This document shows positions 8,438-16,950 of a stretch of DNA of 64,000 bases, piece after piece. The stretch covers positions 1-64,000 of the forward strand of contig NZ_FQZT01000005.1 of assembly GCF_900142125.1 (NCBI RefSeq). Direction: 5' to 3'. Origin of the DNA: Malonomonas rubra DSM 5091 (lineage in GTDB: Bacteria; Desulfobacterota; Desulfuromonadia; Desulfuromonadales; Geopsychrobacteraceae). Position 1 is the first letter of the stretch; the number at the start of each line of letters is the position of its first letter. The translations under genes and the position numbers were made by a program. The notes beneath the pieces were generated by a model. The model was not told where the DNA came from. It did no database searches and saw only the letters and a program-made list of their open reading frames with translations.

Positions 8438-9379
8438 ATGACCGAAATCGAACAGGAAATATTTGAAGCAATTGAAGCGCTGCCAGCAATTTATGGCAAA
8501 GCTGACAGAAAAGAAAAGGCTATTGCAGCTGCGAGGCAGGTTTTCGAAAATAGGCTCGGCAGAATTCAACAAATATTTTCTATCGACTCACCTCTCGACC
8601 TGGATTCCAGGCTAGAAGAACTCAACGACATTGTTGAATGGATTGGATTTAGCCTCCGCAAATTCCCGCACACAATAAAGTGGCTGTGTGTAAAAGTTGG
8701 CAAGGGGCCGTCAGAGAAAAGCAGAAGATGCTCAATCGAAGTTTATAGGGGCGAACCTGGCCCAAATCCTCAATATACTCCCAGTATTGGCAAGTCTACC
8801 TTCATTACGGCGGCAAGCATCATTTATAGTGATGCGGAAGGAAACGCTTGGTTACCTGAGTTTGTTGTTAAGGAAGGTTTAGAGGGGGTCAAACAAAGAG
8901 CTAAATACCGCTCCCAGCAATATGTCCGAGTGCCAGTTGCTGCACCGACGTGGCCAGGCAAGGAGGAGTATCTATCTAGGCTAACGGCCTTGTTGCCCTC
9001 TCAGGAAGAAATCGATAAAAAGCAAGAAAAACGTAAGGTACAGGCAGAAAAGAAGAGGAAAGAAGACAAAGCGAGGCTCGCTGCTCAGAAGCTCGAGCTA
9101 GAGAAGAAGAGGAAGCTTGAAGAACAAAAGGCCGCTGAGGAAAAACAGAAAAAAGATGCCCGGCGAGCAAAGATGGAGCAGGTCCATAGTGTGAATGTTA
9201 CTCGCTCCTATAGCATTCAAGTTAAGGATGGTCGCTACAAACGCTGGCAGCGTTGTGAAGAAGAGTTTCAGGATGTTTCGTTATTTTTCAGCGGCCAGCG
9301 AGTCTATATCGTAGAAGAAAACGGAAATGAAACGATCTCAACACGACAAAATGTTCAGATCCAGAACAGTGCGGCATAA
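8438..9379 (+). CDS. Unknown protein with a long Lys/Glu coiled coil
   Basis: 313 residues, preceded by AAAGGAGGG. Residues 1-190 look globular with no family I recognise. About 192-250 is a continuous highly charged Lys/Glu/Ala/Arg coiled coil, and the last 60 residues form a short beta-rich tail. This recalls stalk-like or scaffolding proteins but gives no function. It stands alone, between the resolvase and a strong terminator. Confidence 0.65.
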   Translation: MTEIEQEIFEAIEALPAIYGKADRKEKAIAAARQVFENRLGRIQQIFSIDSPLDLDSRLEELNDIVEWIGFSLRKFPHTIKWLCVKVGKGPSEKSRRCSIEVYRGEPGPNPQYTPSIGKSTFITAASIIYSDAEGNAWLPEFVVKEGLEGVKQRAKYRSQQYVRVPVAAPTWPGKEEYLSRLTALLPSQEEIDKKQEKRKVQAEKKRKEDKARLAAQKLELEKKRKLEEQKAAEEKQKKDARRAKMEQVHSVNVTRSYSIQVKDGRYKRWQRCEEEFQDVSLFFSGQRVYIVEENGNETISTRQNVQIQNSAA

Positions 9380-9490
9380 CTTGCTGAAGGTTGACTAACG
9401 GGCTTGCAGGAGCGGGAGTGACCGATGATTTGACAGCGACTGCAAGGTAGCAGTATAAGTTTCAGTGAGAGGGGCTCAGTTCTTCTCTAG

Positions 9491-9538
9491 AAGCTCCAAG
9501 GCGGCATCCCCCCCCCTCCGCTGTCTTGGAGCTTTTTA
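9491..9538 (+). terminator. Intrinsic terminator with a nine-C run in the loop
   Basis: AGCTCCAAG pairs with CTTGGAGCT, followed by TTTTATT. The inner loop contains nine consecutive C residues (9508-9516), an unusual tract that could vary in length. It ends the transcription unit of the coiled-coil gene. Confidence 0.85.
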
Positions 9539-9700
9539 TTAGTGGCTTAGATGTTTCATTGTTATTTTTCTCTCCACTATATTGATCTTACGATAATTGG
9601 CATTTTTTGAGCCAATGGCCTCTTCCCTAGAGCCGACAATACCTGCCTTCATTAGAAAGGTCCATAGGTCATTAAGCTTCAATCGACCCAAATCGAACGA

Positions 9701-9713
9701 AAAAGCCGCAAAA
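9701..9713 (+). promoter_or_regulatory. Copy of the island motif AAAAGCCGCAAAA
   Basis: This 13-mer lies 51 nt upstream of the left AlpA-like gene. Near copies lie upstream of the right AlpA-like paralogue (25526-25555), near the tRNA-Sec remnant (25826-25837) and upstream of an unknown island gene (11041-11062). It is a candidate binding site for the island's own regulator. Confidence 0.45.
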
Positions 9714-9763
9714 ACGGTGTTTTCTGAGCACTTTCAAAAAAAATTATATGGTCCAATAGATCC

Positions 9764-10150
9764 ATGGACCAAGAATTCGAAAAAGATAAATTAAAAAGGA
9801 CATCTCAAAAAGCCAAGAACGCGCTGGAGAAAGATGGAGTTGCCTTCAAATTTATTGACCACCTAGACCATTACCCCCCGTGTATTTGGCATCAGGAAAT
9901 CAGTCGATACTTTCCGTTTTTGAGTCCTAAAACTATTCTCAACCGCCGCGCCAAGGGGGCTTCTGTACCAAGGTCTTTTCAGTGTGGAAGAGCAAGGCTG
10001 TATTCTACTCGAGATTTTTTGACTTGGCTTGATCAACTATTTGAAATTACAGAGAAAAATAGCAGGCGGGCCAAAGGCTCTAGCCCCAAAAAACGCAAGG
10101 GCCGGAAAACAAAACAACAAGAAGTGAAAGAACGCCGAGGGATCAAGTAA
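9764..10150 (+). CDS. AlpA-like DNA-binding protein, left copy
   Basis: 128 residues. The segment from about 45 to 88 (YFPFLSPKTILNR, then a Gly, then a hydrophobic strand and FLTWL) has the layout of AlpA/HTH_17-type winged-helix proteins that act as excisionases or regulators in P4-like elements. The tail is rich in Lys and Arg. A clear paralogue lies 15 kb away in opposite orientation (25089-25478), sharing the AFKFIDHL box, the YFPF-S-KT core and an RGRKTK/RKTK tail ending in ERRG. A shared upstream motif precedes both. Start: ATG at 9764, with only a weak ribosome site. Confidence 0.68.
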   Translation: MDQEFEKDKLKRTSQKAKNALEKDGVAFKFIDHLDHYPPCIWHQEISRYFPFLSPKTILNRRAKGASVPRSFQCGRARLYSTRDFLTWLDQLFEITEKNSRRAKGSSPKKRKGRKTKQQEVKERRGIK

Positions 10151-10189
10151 CGGTTCAAACCGTAACAATACAAGAGAAAGGATCGTGAA

Positions 10190-10588
10190 ATGTCAGACAA
10201 AAAAGAAAAGAAAAAATTCTTAATCCCTGAGTGGATTTCTATCGCAAAGAAAGAAGAACTCATCAAGTCGATGACTCTATCTATGGGGTTCGCTCCTGAC
10301 TTTATTGTTGCGGATTGGACTCTTAGGAAATTTCGCTTCCCCGGAGATGGGTTCCAGACCCCACACGGTGTGTACAAAAACTATTCGTTGCACAGAAAAT
10401 ATCTATCCATTCCCTCTCTGTTAAAGACACGGTTGTTCAATCTTACTTCTCAGTCCGTAATCCTCATAAACCTGATCGATATCTGGAGAGTTAAGTTCAA
10501 TCACAATTGCAAAATCATCATTGACTATCTCTATATTAAAAATGCTGCTTCCAAAGTAATTCAAGGCGTATACTTCCTCTGTTCCTGA
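10190..10588 (+). pseudogene. Truncated N-terminus of a primase/helicase-like replication protein
   Basis: Begins behind GAGAAAGGA with ATG at 10190. About residues 20-65 follow the pattern seen at the N-terminus of phage and P4-like primases (a helix, then MGFAPD-x-IVADW, a RKFRFPGDG strand, then GVYKNY). After about residue 65 the protein-like character is lost, and the frame runs 168 nt into an opposing gene. I read it as the front of a primase gene cut by rearrangement. An AlpA-like regulator followed by a primase is the usual P4-family order. Family assignment is inferred by eye; the frame could be an intact unknown protein instead. Confidence 0.45.
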
Positions 10589-10954
10589 TAGTGGAAGCCT
10601 AGAAGGTTCCCTTTTTATGTTTGGATCCCCATAATATTTCACTCCAGGGCTGGAGAACGATTTATTTTTTACTATTTCGATAATTCTACTTTTTATTTGG
10701 TCTGCAGAAAGATTTTTTTCTTTAATTATGGAGGTCACAAAAAAATACTCATGTGGACTAAACCTGTGTATGTATGCAATACCATCAACAACCGATTTGA
10801 AAAGGAGATCCACGTCATCCTTTTTGTGGAGAGTTATGGGGCCTGTAAAAATTAAATTAATGGGCTCCTTGTGGCTGTTTGTGTCTGATGATGGTTGGTT
10901 TACATAGATATAGTGATTTTTTAGTGACGCCATAACGTCCTCTCTTTTTGACAT
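10421..10954 (-). CDS. Unknown 177-residue protein of the island
   Basis: The frame extends upstream to 11008, but AAAGGAGA six bases before an ATG at 10954 fixes the better start. It is a soluble alpha/beta protein with no family I recognise. Its 3' third overlaps the tail of the truncated primase frame on the other strand. Upstream at 11041-11062 lies a copy of the motif found before the right AlpA-like gene (one-base difference over 21 bases), so it is probably controlled by the same island regulator. Confidence 0.55.
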   Translation of the reverse strand: MSKREDVMASLKNHYIYVNQPSSDTNSHKEPINLIFTGPITLHKKDDVDLLFKSVVDGIAYIHRFSPHEYFFVTSIIKEKNLSADQIKSRIIEIVKNKSFSSPGVKYYGDPNIKREPSRLPLSGTEEVYALNYFGSSIFNIEIVNDDFAIVIELNSPDIDQVYEDYGLRSKIEQPCL

Positions 10955-11040
10955 AGAAGGTCTCCTTTTGGGGTAATAAATATCTGAAGAGTATTTTAAA
11001 TGAGTCAAAAATGTTTTTGTGATCAGAAAACACCTGTTTC

Positions 11041-11062
11041 CCGGCTTTTGTCGTTTTTTTGC
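11041..11062 (-). promoter_or_regulatory. Island motif upstream of the 177-residue gene
   Basis: Read on the minus strand: A-tract, then CGACAAAAGCCGG. The region before the right AlpA-like gene (25533-25555) has the same string with one extra C. It sits 87 nt upstream of the chosen start codon. Confidence 0.5.
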
Positions 11063-11174
11063 ATCAGATTATGCTCGGGAAGCACTCGTTGAGATCCAAT
11101 AAGGAGGAAAAGCTGAAAACCTTTTCCCTTTCAAAGCCCCCCTTGAATCTATATATTTCTGGAGGGGGAGCATG

Positions 11175-11210
11175 AAGACCGCATGGCATTTCCTCGCGGT
11201 CTTTTATTTT
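11175..11210 (+). terminator. Terminator-like hairpin just before hsdM
   Basis: AAGACCGC (11175-11182) pairs perfectly with GCGGTCTT (11196-11203), followed by TTATTTT. It lies only 22 nt before the first hsdM start. With no sense gene upstream, it may be an attenuator in the hsd leader. Confidence 0.6.
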
Positions 11211-11232
11211 GAAAATTTCCAGGAAAACATTG

Positions 11233-12744
11233 ATGAAACCAGTACTATCACAGCCACAAAACATCGACATATCATCCCTGTCAAATCATCTCTGGCATGC
11301 AGCCAATATCCTGCGCGGGCCAGTTGATGCGGCGGATTTCAAGACATATATCTTCCCACTGCTCTTTTTTAAGCGGATATCGGATGTCTTTGACGAAGAG
11401 CTAGCTGTCGCCTTAGAAGAATCGGATGGCGATTTCGAGTACGCGCACTTCCCGGAGAACCACCGTTTCCAGATCCCAGAAGATAGTCATTGGCAGGATG
11501 TTCGTGGCAAAGCAGAAAACATTGGACATGCGCTTCAAAAAGCGATGCGAAGTATCGAGCAGGCTAACCCGGATACGCTTCATGGCATCTTTGGCGATGC
11601 CCAGTGGACCAACAAAGACCGATTATCCGATTCTCTACTGAAAGATCTCATCGAGCACTTCTCTCAGTTAAACTTCGGCAACAAAAACTGCCGTGCCGAT
11701 ATCCTGGGACAATCCTACGAATACCTGATTAAGAAGTTCGCCGATCTGACCAACAAAAAGGCTGGTGAGTTTTACACCCCGCGCTCTGTTGTTGCCCTGA
11801 TGGTGCGAATACTGGCGCCCCAATCAGGGGAAACAATCTACGATCCTGCCTGTGGAACGGGCGGAATGCTTCTCGAAGCCCTTCACTATGTCACCGAGCA
11901 TGGTGGTGACGAGAAGTTGATGCTTGGCAAGCTTTACGGGCAGGAGAAAAACTTGACCACATCATCCATTGCGCGGATGAACCTCTTTCTACATGCCGCT
12001 GAAGATTTCCATGTCGAGCGCGGCGATACCTTGCGCCAACCAGCTTTTCACATTGGTGATAGCCTGGCCCAGTTCGATTGCGTTATTGCCAATCCGCCCT
12101 TCTCACTCGACAAGTGGGGAGAAGAAGTCTGGACCAGCGATCCCTATGGACGCAACTTCGCCGGGTTGCCTCCTGCCAAATCGGGCGATTTCGCCTGGGT
12201 GCAGCACATGATCAAGTCGATGGCAGCAAAAACCGGACGCATGGCCGTGGTTTTGCCGCACGGCGTGCTGTTCCGCATGTCCAAGGAGGGACAGATCCGC
12301 AAAAAGCTGCTGGAAATGGACATCCTCGAAGCGGTCATTGGTCTCGGGCAAAATCTCTTCTATGGAACGGGGCTTGCGGCTTGTGTATTGATTTTCAAGC
12401 AGAGCAAATCTAAGGAACACCGGCAGAAGGTTCTTTTTATCGACGCCTCAAAAGAAATGAAGGTCGGTCGGGCACAGAATGAAATGCAGCCTGAACAAGT
12501 CGAGCGTATTAATGGCTGGTATGCCGATTATCAGGATGTCGAAGGTCTCTGTAGAGTCGTAACCCTCGATGAGGTCCGCGAGAATGATTACAACCTAAAC
12601 ATCCCACGCTATGTCGAACCTGTCATTGAGGAAGAAACGATAACTGTTGAGCAGGCCATGACGAACCTAAAAGAGTCTCTTGAGTCTGCCTATACCGCTG
12701 AGGATCGGCTAAAGGAGCTTCTATCGCGGGAGGGACTTCTGTGA
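11233..12744 (+). CDS. hsdM: HsdM1, Type I restriction-modification DNA methyltransferase (NPPF type)
   Basis: Modification subunit of a Type I restriction-modification complex. 503 residues from the ATG at 11233 (AGGAAAA upstream); the frame is open eight codons earlier. SAM-binding motif I is DPACGTGGML (from about residue 204) and catalytic motif IV is NPPF (287-290), the adenine-N6 form. The N-terminal HsdM helical domain is intact. A second, different hsdM follows with a four-base overlap (GTGA), so both are made together. In published Type I systems with two M subunits the NPPF partner makes m6A. The same role is inferred here. Confidence 0.95.
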   Translation: MKPVLSQPQNIDISSLSNHLWHAANILRGPVDAADFKTYIFPLLFFKRISDVFDEELAVALEESDGDFEYAHFPENHRFQIPEDSHWQDVRGKAENIGHALQKAMRSIEQANPDTLHGIFGDAQWTNKDRLSDSLLKDLIEHFSQLNFGNKNCRADILGQSYEYLIKKFADLTNKKAGEFYTPRSVVALMVRILAPQSGETIYDPACGTGGMLLEALHYVTEHGGDEKLMLGKLYGQEKNLTTSSIARMNLFLHAAEDFHVERGDTLRQPAFHIGDSLAQFDCVIANPPFSLDKWGEEVWTSDPYGRNFAGLPPAKSGDFAWVQHMIKSMAAKTGRMAVVLPHGVLFRMSKEGQIRKKLLEMDILEAVIGLGQNLFYGTGLAACVLIFKQSKSKEHRQKVLFIDASKEMKVGRAQNEMQPEQVERINGWYADYQDVEGLCRVVTLDEVRENDYNLNIPRYVEPVIEEETITVEQAMTNLKESLESAYTAEDRLKELLSREGLL

Positions 12745-14390
12745 CAGTTGGCGACAATACAGACGATACCAATCACCAGTCCGAGGAATATGGGGCTAAC
12801 AATAAGCTAGTTACTCGTGAGCGCGCAGCCGAACTTAAAAAGCTGCTGAAAAAGAAATTGATGCACGTAGGCTCTAAGCAAATTTCACAATCACAACTTG
12901 AATCTTATCTCTGGGGAGCCGCCACCCTTTTGCGTGGCTATATCGATGCCGGAGACTACAAGCAGTTCATCTTTCCCCTGCTTTTCTACAAGCGCCTGTG
13001 TGATGTTTATGATGAAGAATTAGCTGAGGCGTTAGCAGAGTCTGATGGTGACACTGAGTATGCCGCTATGCCAGAGCAGCATCGTTTTCAGATTCCCGAA
13101 GAAGCCCATTGGTCGGTAACGAGAAACCATGTCAGCAGTGTCGGTAAGGCGATTCAGAATGCTTTGCGGGCAATTGAAAAGGCCAACCCGGACACTTTGT
13201 TCGGCGTATTTGGTGATGCACAGTGGACCAACAAGGATCGCCTGCCGGACCGCATGCTACGAGAGCTGGTCGAGCATTTCAGTTCCCAAACGCTTTCATT
13301 GGCCAATTGCCCTGAGGATGAGCTTGGTGTTGGTTACGAATTTCTGATCAAGAAGTTTGCCGATGATTCAGGGCATACGGCCGCAGAGTTCTATACCAAC
13401 CGGACCGTGGTTCACCTGATGACCGAGATGCTTGAGCCGCAGCCAGGTGAGTCGATTTACGATCCTACCTGTGGCTCTGCGGGGATGCTGCTTTCGGCTG
13501 TGGCCCACCTCAAACGGCAGGGTAAGGAGTGGCGCAACCTTAAGCTTTTCGGCCAGGAACGCAACCTGCTGACGTCAGCGATCGGCAAGATGAACATTTT
13601 TCTGCACGGAATTGAGGATTTCAAAATCGTGCGTGGTGACACCCTTGCCAACCCTGTCTTTGTTGAGGGGGATCAACTTCAGCAGTTCGATCTGGTGCTG
13701 GCCAACCCACCCTACTCGATCAAACAGTGGGACCGTGATGCCTGGTCTTCTGATCCTTGGGGGCGAAACATCTATGGAACCCCGCCGCAGGGGCGTGCAG
13801 ATTATGCTTTCTGGCAACACATCGTCAAAAGCATGAACCCGCAGACGGGGCGCTGCGCCATCCTCTTTCCGCACGGCGTTTTGTTTCGCAATGAAGAATC
13901 TGCGATGCGCGAAAAGTTGGTTGCGCATGATGTGGTCGAATGCGTTCTCGGCTTGGGTCCCAACCTCTTCTACAATTCTCCGATGGAAGCCTGTGTTGTC
14001 ATCTGCCGGATGAATAAGCCCAAGGAGCGCCGAAACAAGGTGCTCTTCATCAATGCGGTAAATGAGGTCACTCGCGAGCGTGCGCAGAGCTTCCTCACTG
14101 ATGATCACATACAAAGGATTGTCGAAGCCTACCAGTCCTTTTCCGATGTGGAAGGATTTTCCCGGGTCATCAGCAACGATGCAATTCGTGAGAAGAGCAG
14201 CAATCTCAGTATTCCACTTTACGTTCGGGCAAACAATTCTTCCGGGCTTACTGTCGCTGAAGAACAGGCCGCTTATGGCGCAAAAGACTTAGAGCAATCG
14301 ATTGCAGATTGGCAGAACAGCTCGAAAGAGTTACGGACATCAATGGACAATCTTCTGAAAATGTTGGAGGGGGTCAACAAAGGAGCATAA
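12741..14390 (+). CDS. hsdM: HsdM2, second Type I methyltransferase subunit (NPPY type)
   Basis: 549 residues from a GTG that overlaps the stop of HsdM1. It is homologous to HsdM1 along its length but with a 35-residue N-terminal extension. Motif I is DPTCGSAGML (about residues 241-250). Motif IV is NPPY (322-325) rather than NPPF. In the described heterodimeric M1M2 Type I enzymes, NPPY subunits make N4-methylcytosine on one strand while the NPPF subunit makes N6-methyladenine on the other. Both genes are full length, so this is a functional pair rather than a decayed duplicate. The target base is inferred from the motif. Confidence 0.93.
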   Translation: MTVGDNTDDTNHQSEEYGANNKLVTRERAAELKKLLKKKLMHVGSKQISQSQLESYLWGAATLLRGYIDAGDYKQFIFPLLFYKRLCDVYDEELAEALAESDGDTEYAAMPEQHRFQIPEEAHWSVTRNHVSSVGKAIQNALRAIEKANPDTLFGVFGDAQWTNKDRLPDRMLRELVEHFSSQTLSLANCPEDELGVGYEFLIKKFADDSGHTAAEFYTNRTVVHLMTEMLEPQPGESIYDPTCGSAGMLLSAVAHLKRQGKEWRNLKLFGQERNLLTSAIGKMNIFLHGIEDFKIVRGDTLANPVFVEGDQLQQFDLVLANPPYSIKQWDRDAWSSDPWGRNIYGTPPQGRADYAFWQHIVKSMNPQTGRCAILFPHGVLFRNEESAMREKLVAHDVVECVLGLGPNLFYNSPMEACVVICRMNKPKERRNKVLFINAVNEVTRERAQSFLTDDHIQRIVEAYQSFSDVEGFSRVISNDAIREKSSNLSIPLYVRANNSSGLTVAEEQAAYGAKDLEQSIADWQNSSKELRTSMDNLLKMLEGVNKGA

Positions 14391-14403
14391 GTCGAGTACT
14401 CTT

Positions 14404-14433
14404 TGACACAAAAATATGCCTTTTTTTGTGTCA
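14404..14433 (+). promoter_or_regulatory. 11-bp inverted repeat, probable operator
   Basis: TGACACAAAAA (14404-14414) and its exact reverse complement (14423-14433) flank eight bases. It ends eight bases before the start of the small ORF at 14442, the position of an autoregulatory operator. A terminator role is less likely because the T-run lies inside the arm. Confidence 0.5.
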
Positions 14434-14441
14434 GGATAGAT

Positions 14442-14642
14442 ATGGGTAAAAAAGAAAAACCAGTTGATAGTAAGGTGCTTAGCAGAATTTATGGTCACGT
14501 GAGGGGTTGGGCCTTTCACCCAAGTGCTGATGAAGGATATTCCGCGACCTGTCGGATAAGATGACCTCTGAGTGAAAGAATTTATAAAGATGGTTCGAAG
14601 ACATTGCGAGATTCCATGGACAAGCTATTTGATGAATTGTAA
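14442..14642 (+). pseudogene. Small ORF with an in-frame TGA (decayed gene or 40-residue peptide)
   Basis: ATG at 14442 with AGGA upstream reads 40 residues to a TGA at 14562-14564, then continues in the same frame for 25 residues to TAA at 14640-14642. The first part (VLSRIYGHVRGWAFHPS) resembles the start of AbiEi/DUF6088-type antitoxins. The part after the TGA (ending LRDSMDKLFDEL) also looks like protein. A nonsense mutation is the simplest reading. Selenocysteine insertion is possible in principle, but I see no reason to prefer it. It lies between hsdM2 and the toxin-antitoxin pair. Confidence 0.45.
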
Positions 14643-14647
14643 TATTA

Positions 14648-14664
14648 TTAACCCAATGGGTTAA
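14648..14664 (+). promoter_or_regulatory. Palindromic operator of the HigBA-like pair
   Basis: A perfect 8-bp palindrome, TTAACCCA-A-TGGGTTAA, lies 24 nt before the toxin start. A short perfect dyad in this position is typical of the antitoxin binding site in HigBA systems. Confidence 0.6.
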
Positions 14665-14688
14665 TAAAAATGTTGACGGAGGGCGGGG

Positions 14689-15036
14689 TTGGATATATCA
14701 TTTAAAAACAAAAAGTTTGAAAAAGAATTCAATGAGGGGGCACAGCTGAACAAAACCCATGGGGCCAAGCGTGCTAAAAAAATTCGCCTGAGAATGGCTG
14801 AATTTCGAGCTGCTATAAGTCTGATGGATTTTTGGCCTCCCAAAAGTGGCCCAAGTAGATGCCATGAGTTAAACCAAGGCAAACGCAAGGGTCAGCTTTC
14901 AGTCGATCTCGACCATCCTTACCGCTTGATTTTCATTCCCGACCATGATCCTGTGCCCACCCGTGAGGATGGTGGATTAGATTGGTCGCAGGTGACTGCT
15001 ATAAAGATTATGGGAGTGGAGGATACCCATGAGTAA
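14689..15036 (+). CDS. higB: HigB/RelE-superfamily toxin (killer protein)
   Basis: 115 residues from a TTG start with GGAGGGCGG just upstream. The fold signature is that of the plasmid-maintenance killer group: an N-terminal strand, two basic helices (KRAKKIRLRMAEF), then RCHELN, GQLSVDLDHPYRLIF (Tyr-Arg near residues 77-78) and a C-terminal strand ending KIMGVEDTHE. Such toxins cleave mRNA on the ribosome. It precedes its antitoxin and overlaps it by eight bases, the HigBA order. It sits inside a restriction-modification operon. Confidence 0.8.
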   Translation: MDISFKNKKFEKEFNEGAQLNKTHGAKRAKKIRLRMAEFRAAISLMDFWPPKSGPSRCHELNQGKRKGQLSVDLDHPYRLIFIPDHDPVPTREDGGLDWSQVTAIKIMGVEDTHE

Positions 15037-16135
15037 AGCTCAAGAGAACAGTTTCGTTCCCGACTATTTAATTACTCCTGGTGAAGTGCTAGAAGACTAT
15101 CTTGACGATATGGGCATGACTCAGGCCGAACTTGCAGACCGGACGGGTTTGTCCAAAAAAACAATCAACGAAATTATCAAGGCCAAGTCACCTATTACGA
15201 CAGAAACGGCATTAAAGCTAGAGCGAACCCTGGGACGACCCGCGCATTTCTGGAGCAATTTGGAAAGGCAGTACCAAGAAGATCGCTTACGGATAGCTGA
15301 GCAGCAGCGAATAAAGTGCGATATGGAATGGTTAGAAAAAGTCCCCGTTGCTGCCATGGCCAAATTGGGTTGGATTCCCAAGCTGAAAAGTCCGGTTGAA
15401 AAGCTTGAAGCGGTTCTTCGTTTTTTTGGCATTGCATCTCCCGCTCAATGGGAAACGGTGTGGCGTGAACATCAGGTCGCTTACAGACAGACGGAACGTT
15501 TCGAAAATTGTGCGGAATCTGTTTCAGCATGGTTGAGACAAGGTGAAATTCAAGCGCAGCAGATTTCCTGTGCACCATTCGACAAAAAAGCTTTTCAGCA
15601 TGTTCTTGGCGAAGTTCGTGATTTGACTCGAGAGGAAGCTCCGGATGTTTTTGTCCCCAAGCTTGTTGAGCTTTGTGCTTCTGCTGGTGTTGCTGTCGTT
15701 TTTGTCCCTGAACTCCCAAAGACAGGTACTTACGGTGCAACGCGGTGGCTTGGAGACCGAGCAGTGATTCAGCTCAGTTTGCGCTACAAGAGTAATGATC
15801 ATCTCTGGTTTACCTTTTTCCACGAGGCCGGGCATATCCTCAAACATGGCCGCAAAGATGTCTTTATCGAAGGGAAAAACGGTTTAGACAATGAGAAGGA
15901 AGAAGAAGCGAATGTTTTTGCCCGCGACAAGCTGATTCCTCCTCAAGAGTATCGTCGTTTCCTCACTAGTTGGGACGGATGCTCTCTTGCGCCTGTTGTT
16001 GCCTTCGCTGAAGAAATCCAAATTGCTCCGGGGATTGTTGTTGGGCGCTTGCAACATGACGGTCGTCTTCCCATAAAAATCGGCAATAAATTGAAAGTTT
16101 TTTATCGCTGGGCGGCTAGTAAGGGCGAGAAATGA
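15029..16135 (+). CDS. higA: HigA-type antitoxin fused to an IrrE/ImmA-like zinc peptidase
   Basis: 368 residues. Residues 15-75 are an XRE/HigA helix-turn-helix (ITPGEVLEDYLDDMGMTQAE, then LADRTGLSKKT). The C-terminal half carries the metallopeptidase motif HEAGH (265-269) followed by an acidic EKEEEANVFA segment, as in ImmA/IrrE proteins that cut repressors. It should neutralise the preceding toxin and repress from the palindrome at 14648-14664. The peptidase may add a sensing or self-cleavage step. It overlaps the toxin by eight bases and the next gene by four (ATGA). Confidence 0.85.
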   Translation: MSKAQENSFVPDYLITPGEVLEDYLDDMGMTQAELADRTGLSKKTINEIIKAKSPITTETALKLERTLGRPAHFWSNLERQYQEDRLRIAEQQRIKCDMEWLEKVPVAAMAKLGWIPKLKSPVEKLEAVLRFFGIASPAQWETVWREHQVAYRQTERFENCAESVSAWLRQGEIQAQQISCAPFDKKAFQHVLGEVRDLTREEAPDVFVPKLVELCASAGVAVVFVPELPKTGTYGATRWLGDRAVIQLSLRYKSNDHLWFTFFHEAGHILKHGRKDVFIEGKNGLDNEKEEEANVFARDKLIPPQEYRRFLTSWDGCSLAPVVAFAEEIQIAPGIVVGRLQHDGRLPIKIGNKLKVFYRWAASKGEK

Positions 16136-16950
16136 GTGTGCAACAACCCTTTGATCCTGGAACAATTGAAGCAATATCCAGGGTTCTTGGTGAGGCCGGT
16201 TCAGGAACAGATATCAGTCGATATCTTCAAACGAATGGTCTTGTTGATGATTCTGGTGAATCGACCAAATGGCGACGTCTCAATTCGATATTTCTGAGAA
16301 GCCAGTCCACGACAAAAAGCGCAAACCAGATTCTTTCTTTTGTTCAGTCGTATCTTGTACCAACCCGTTTTGTCGGGAAGAGAGATGAATTTGAAAACCA
16401 TCGCGGTGAGCTCAACGCGATTTTGATTCTGCATGGCCTTGAATATGGCAAAGAAGGCCTATTTAGGGAGACTGTTCAGGCAAAAACATTAGATGAAGCA
16501 GAGTCACGAGCCCAGGCTGTTCGTAACAAGTTGGCTCCCCGCAATACTCACCCCGAAGTTTATAAATATTGTCAGCCTGAGCTGATGCAGGAGAATTACT
16601 TCCACGCCGTTTTTGAGGCCTGCAAAGGATTATTCCAAAGAATTCGTGATCTTTCCGGGGTTGAAGCCGATGGGGCCAATTTGGTTGACCGTGTTTTCTC
16701 GGTTGAAAAGCCATTCCTTGCATTTAACACCCTGCAGACGGAAACAGAAAGGTCTGAGCACAAAGGATTTGCGCAGCTTCTGAAGGGATGTGCGGCAGCG
16801 ATCCGTAACCCGCTTGCCCACGGACCGAAAATTCTGTGGCAAGGTGAAACCGATGCCGCTGATTACCTTACCTTACTTTCCATGCTGCATAGAAAGCTGG
16901 ATCAATGTGTAAACGTTCCTCAGAACAAAGGAGTGGAAGTCAGCAAATGA
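16132..16950 (+). CDS. HEPN-family protein, TIGR02391/Ymh type
   Basis: 272 residues. The C-terminal half (about 140-245) matches the Ymh/TIGR02391 pattern: ENYFHAVFEACKGLFQRIRD, a FNTLQTETERSEHKG-like segment, then the HEPN catalytic signature RNPLAH (Arg225-x4-His230). HEPN proteins are often RNases of abortive-infection systems; RNase activity here is inferred. The N-terminal half is of unknown function. The start overlaps the antitoxin stop (ATGA) and the end overlaps a 40-residue ORF (ATGA), so it is tightly built into the hsd operon. Confidence 0.8.
   Translation: MSVQQPFDPGTIEAISRVLGEAGSGTDISRYLQTNGLVDDSGESTKWRRLNSIFLRSQSTTKSANQILSFVQSYLVPTRFVGKRDEFENHRGELNAILILHGLEYGKEGLFRETVQAKTLDEAESRAQAVRNKLAPRNTHPEVYKYCQPELMQENYFHAVFEACKGLFQRIRDLSGVEADGANLVDRVFSVEKPFLAFNTLQTETERSEHKGFAQLLKGCAAAIRNPLAHGPKILWQGETDAADYLTLLSMLHRKLDQCVNVPQNKGVEVSK

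Larger units (their letters stand above)
9380..9763. other. Intergenic stretch with terminator and a repeated element motif
   Basis: Holds the terminator at 9491-9538 and the motif copy at 9701-9713. An open frame from 9597 uses a TTG, lacks a ribosome site and overlaps the AlpA-like gene, so I do not call it. Confidence 0.5.

Noticed and set aside
9597-9794. 65-codon open frame upstream of the left AlpA-like gene
   Set aside because: TTG start without ribosome site; overlaps the AlpA-like start and the motif copy.
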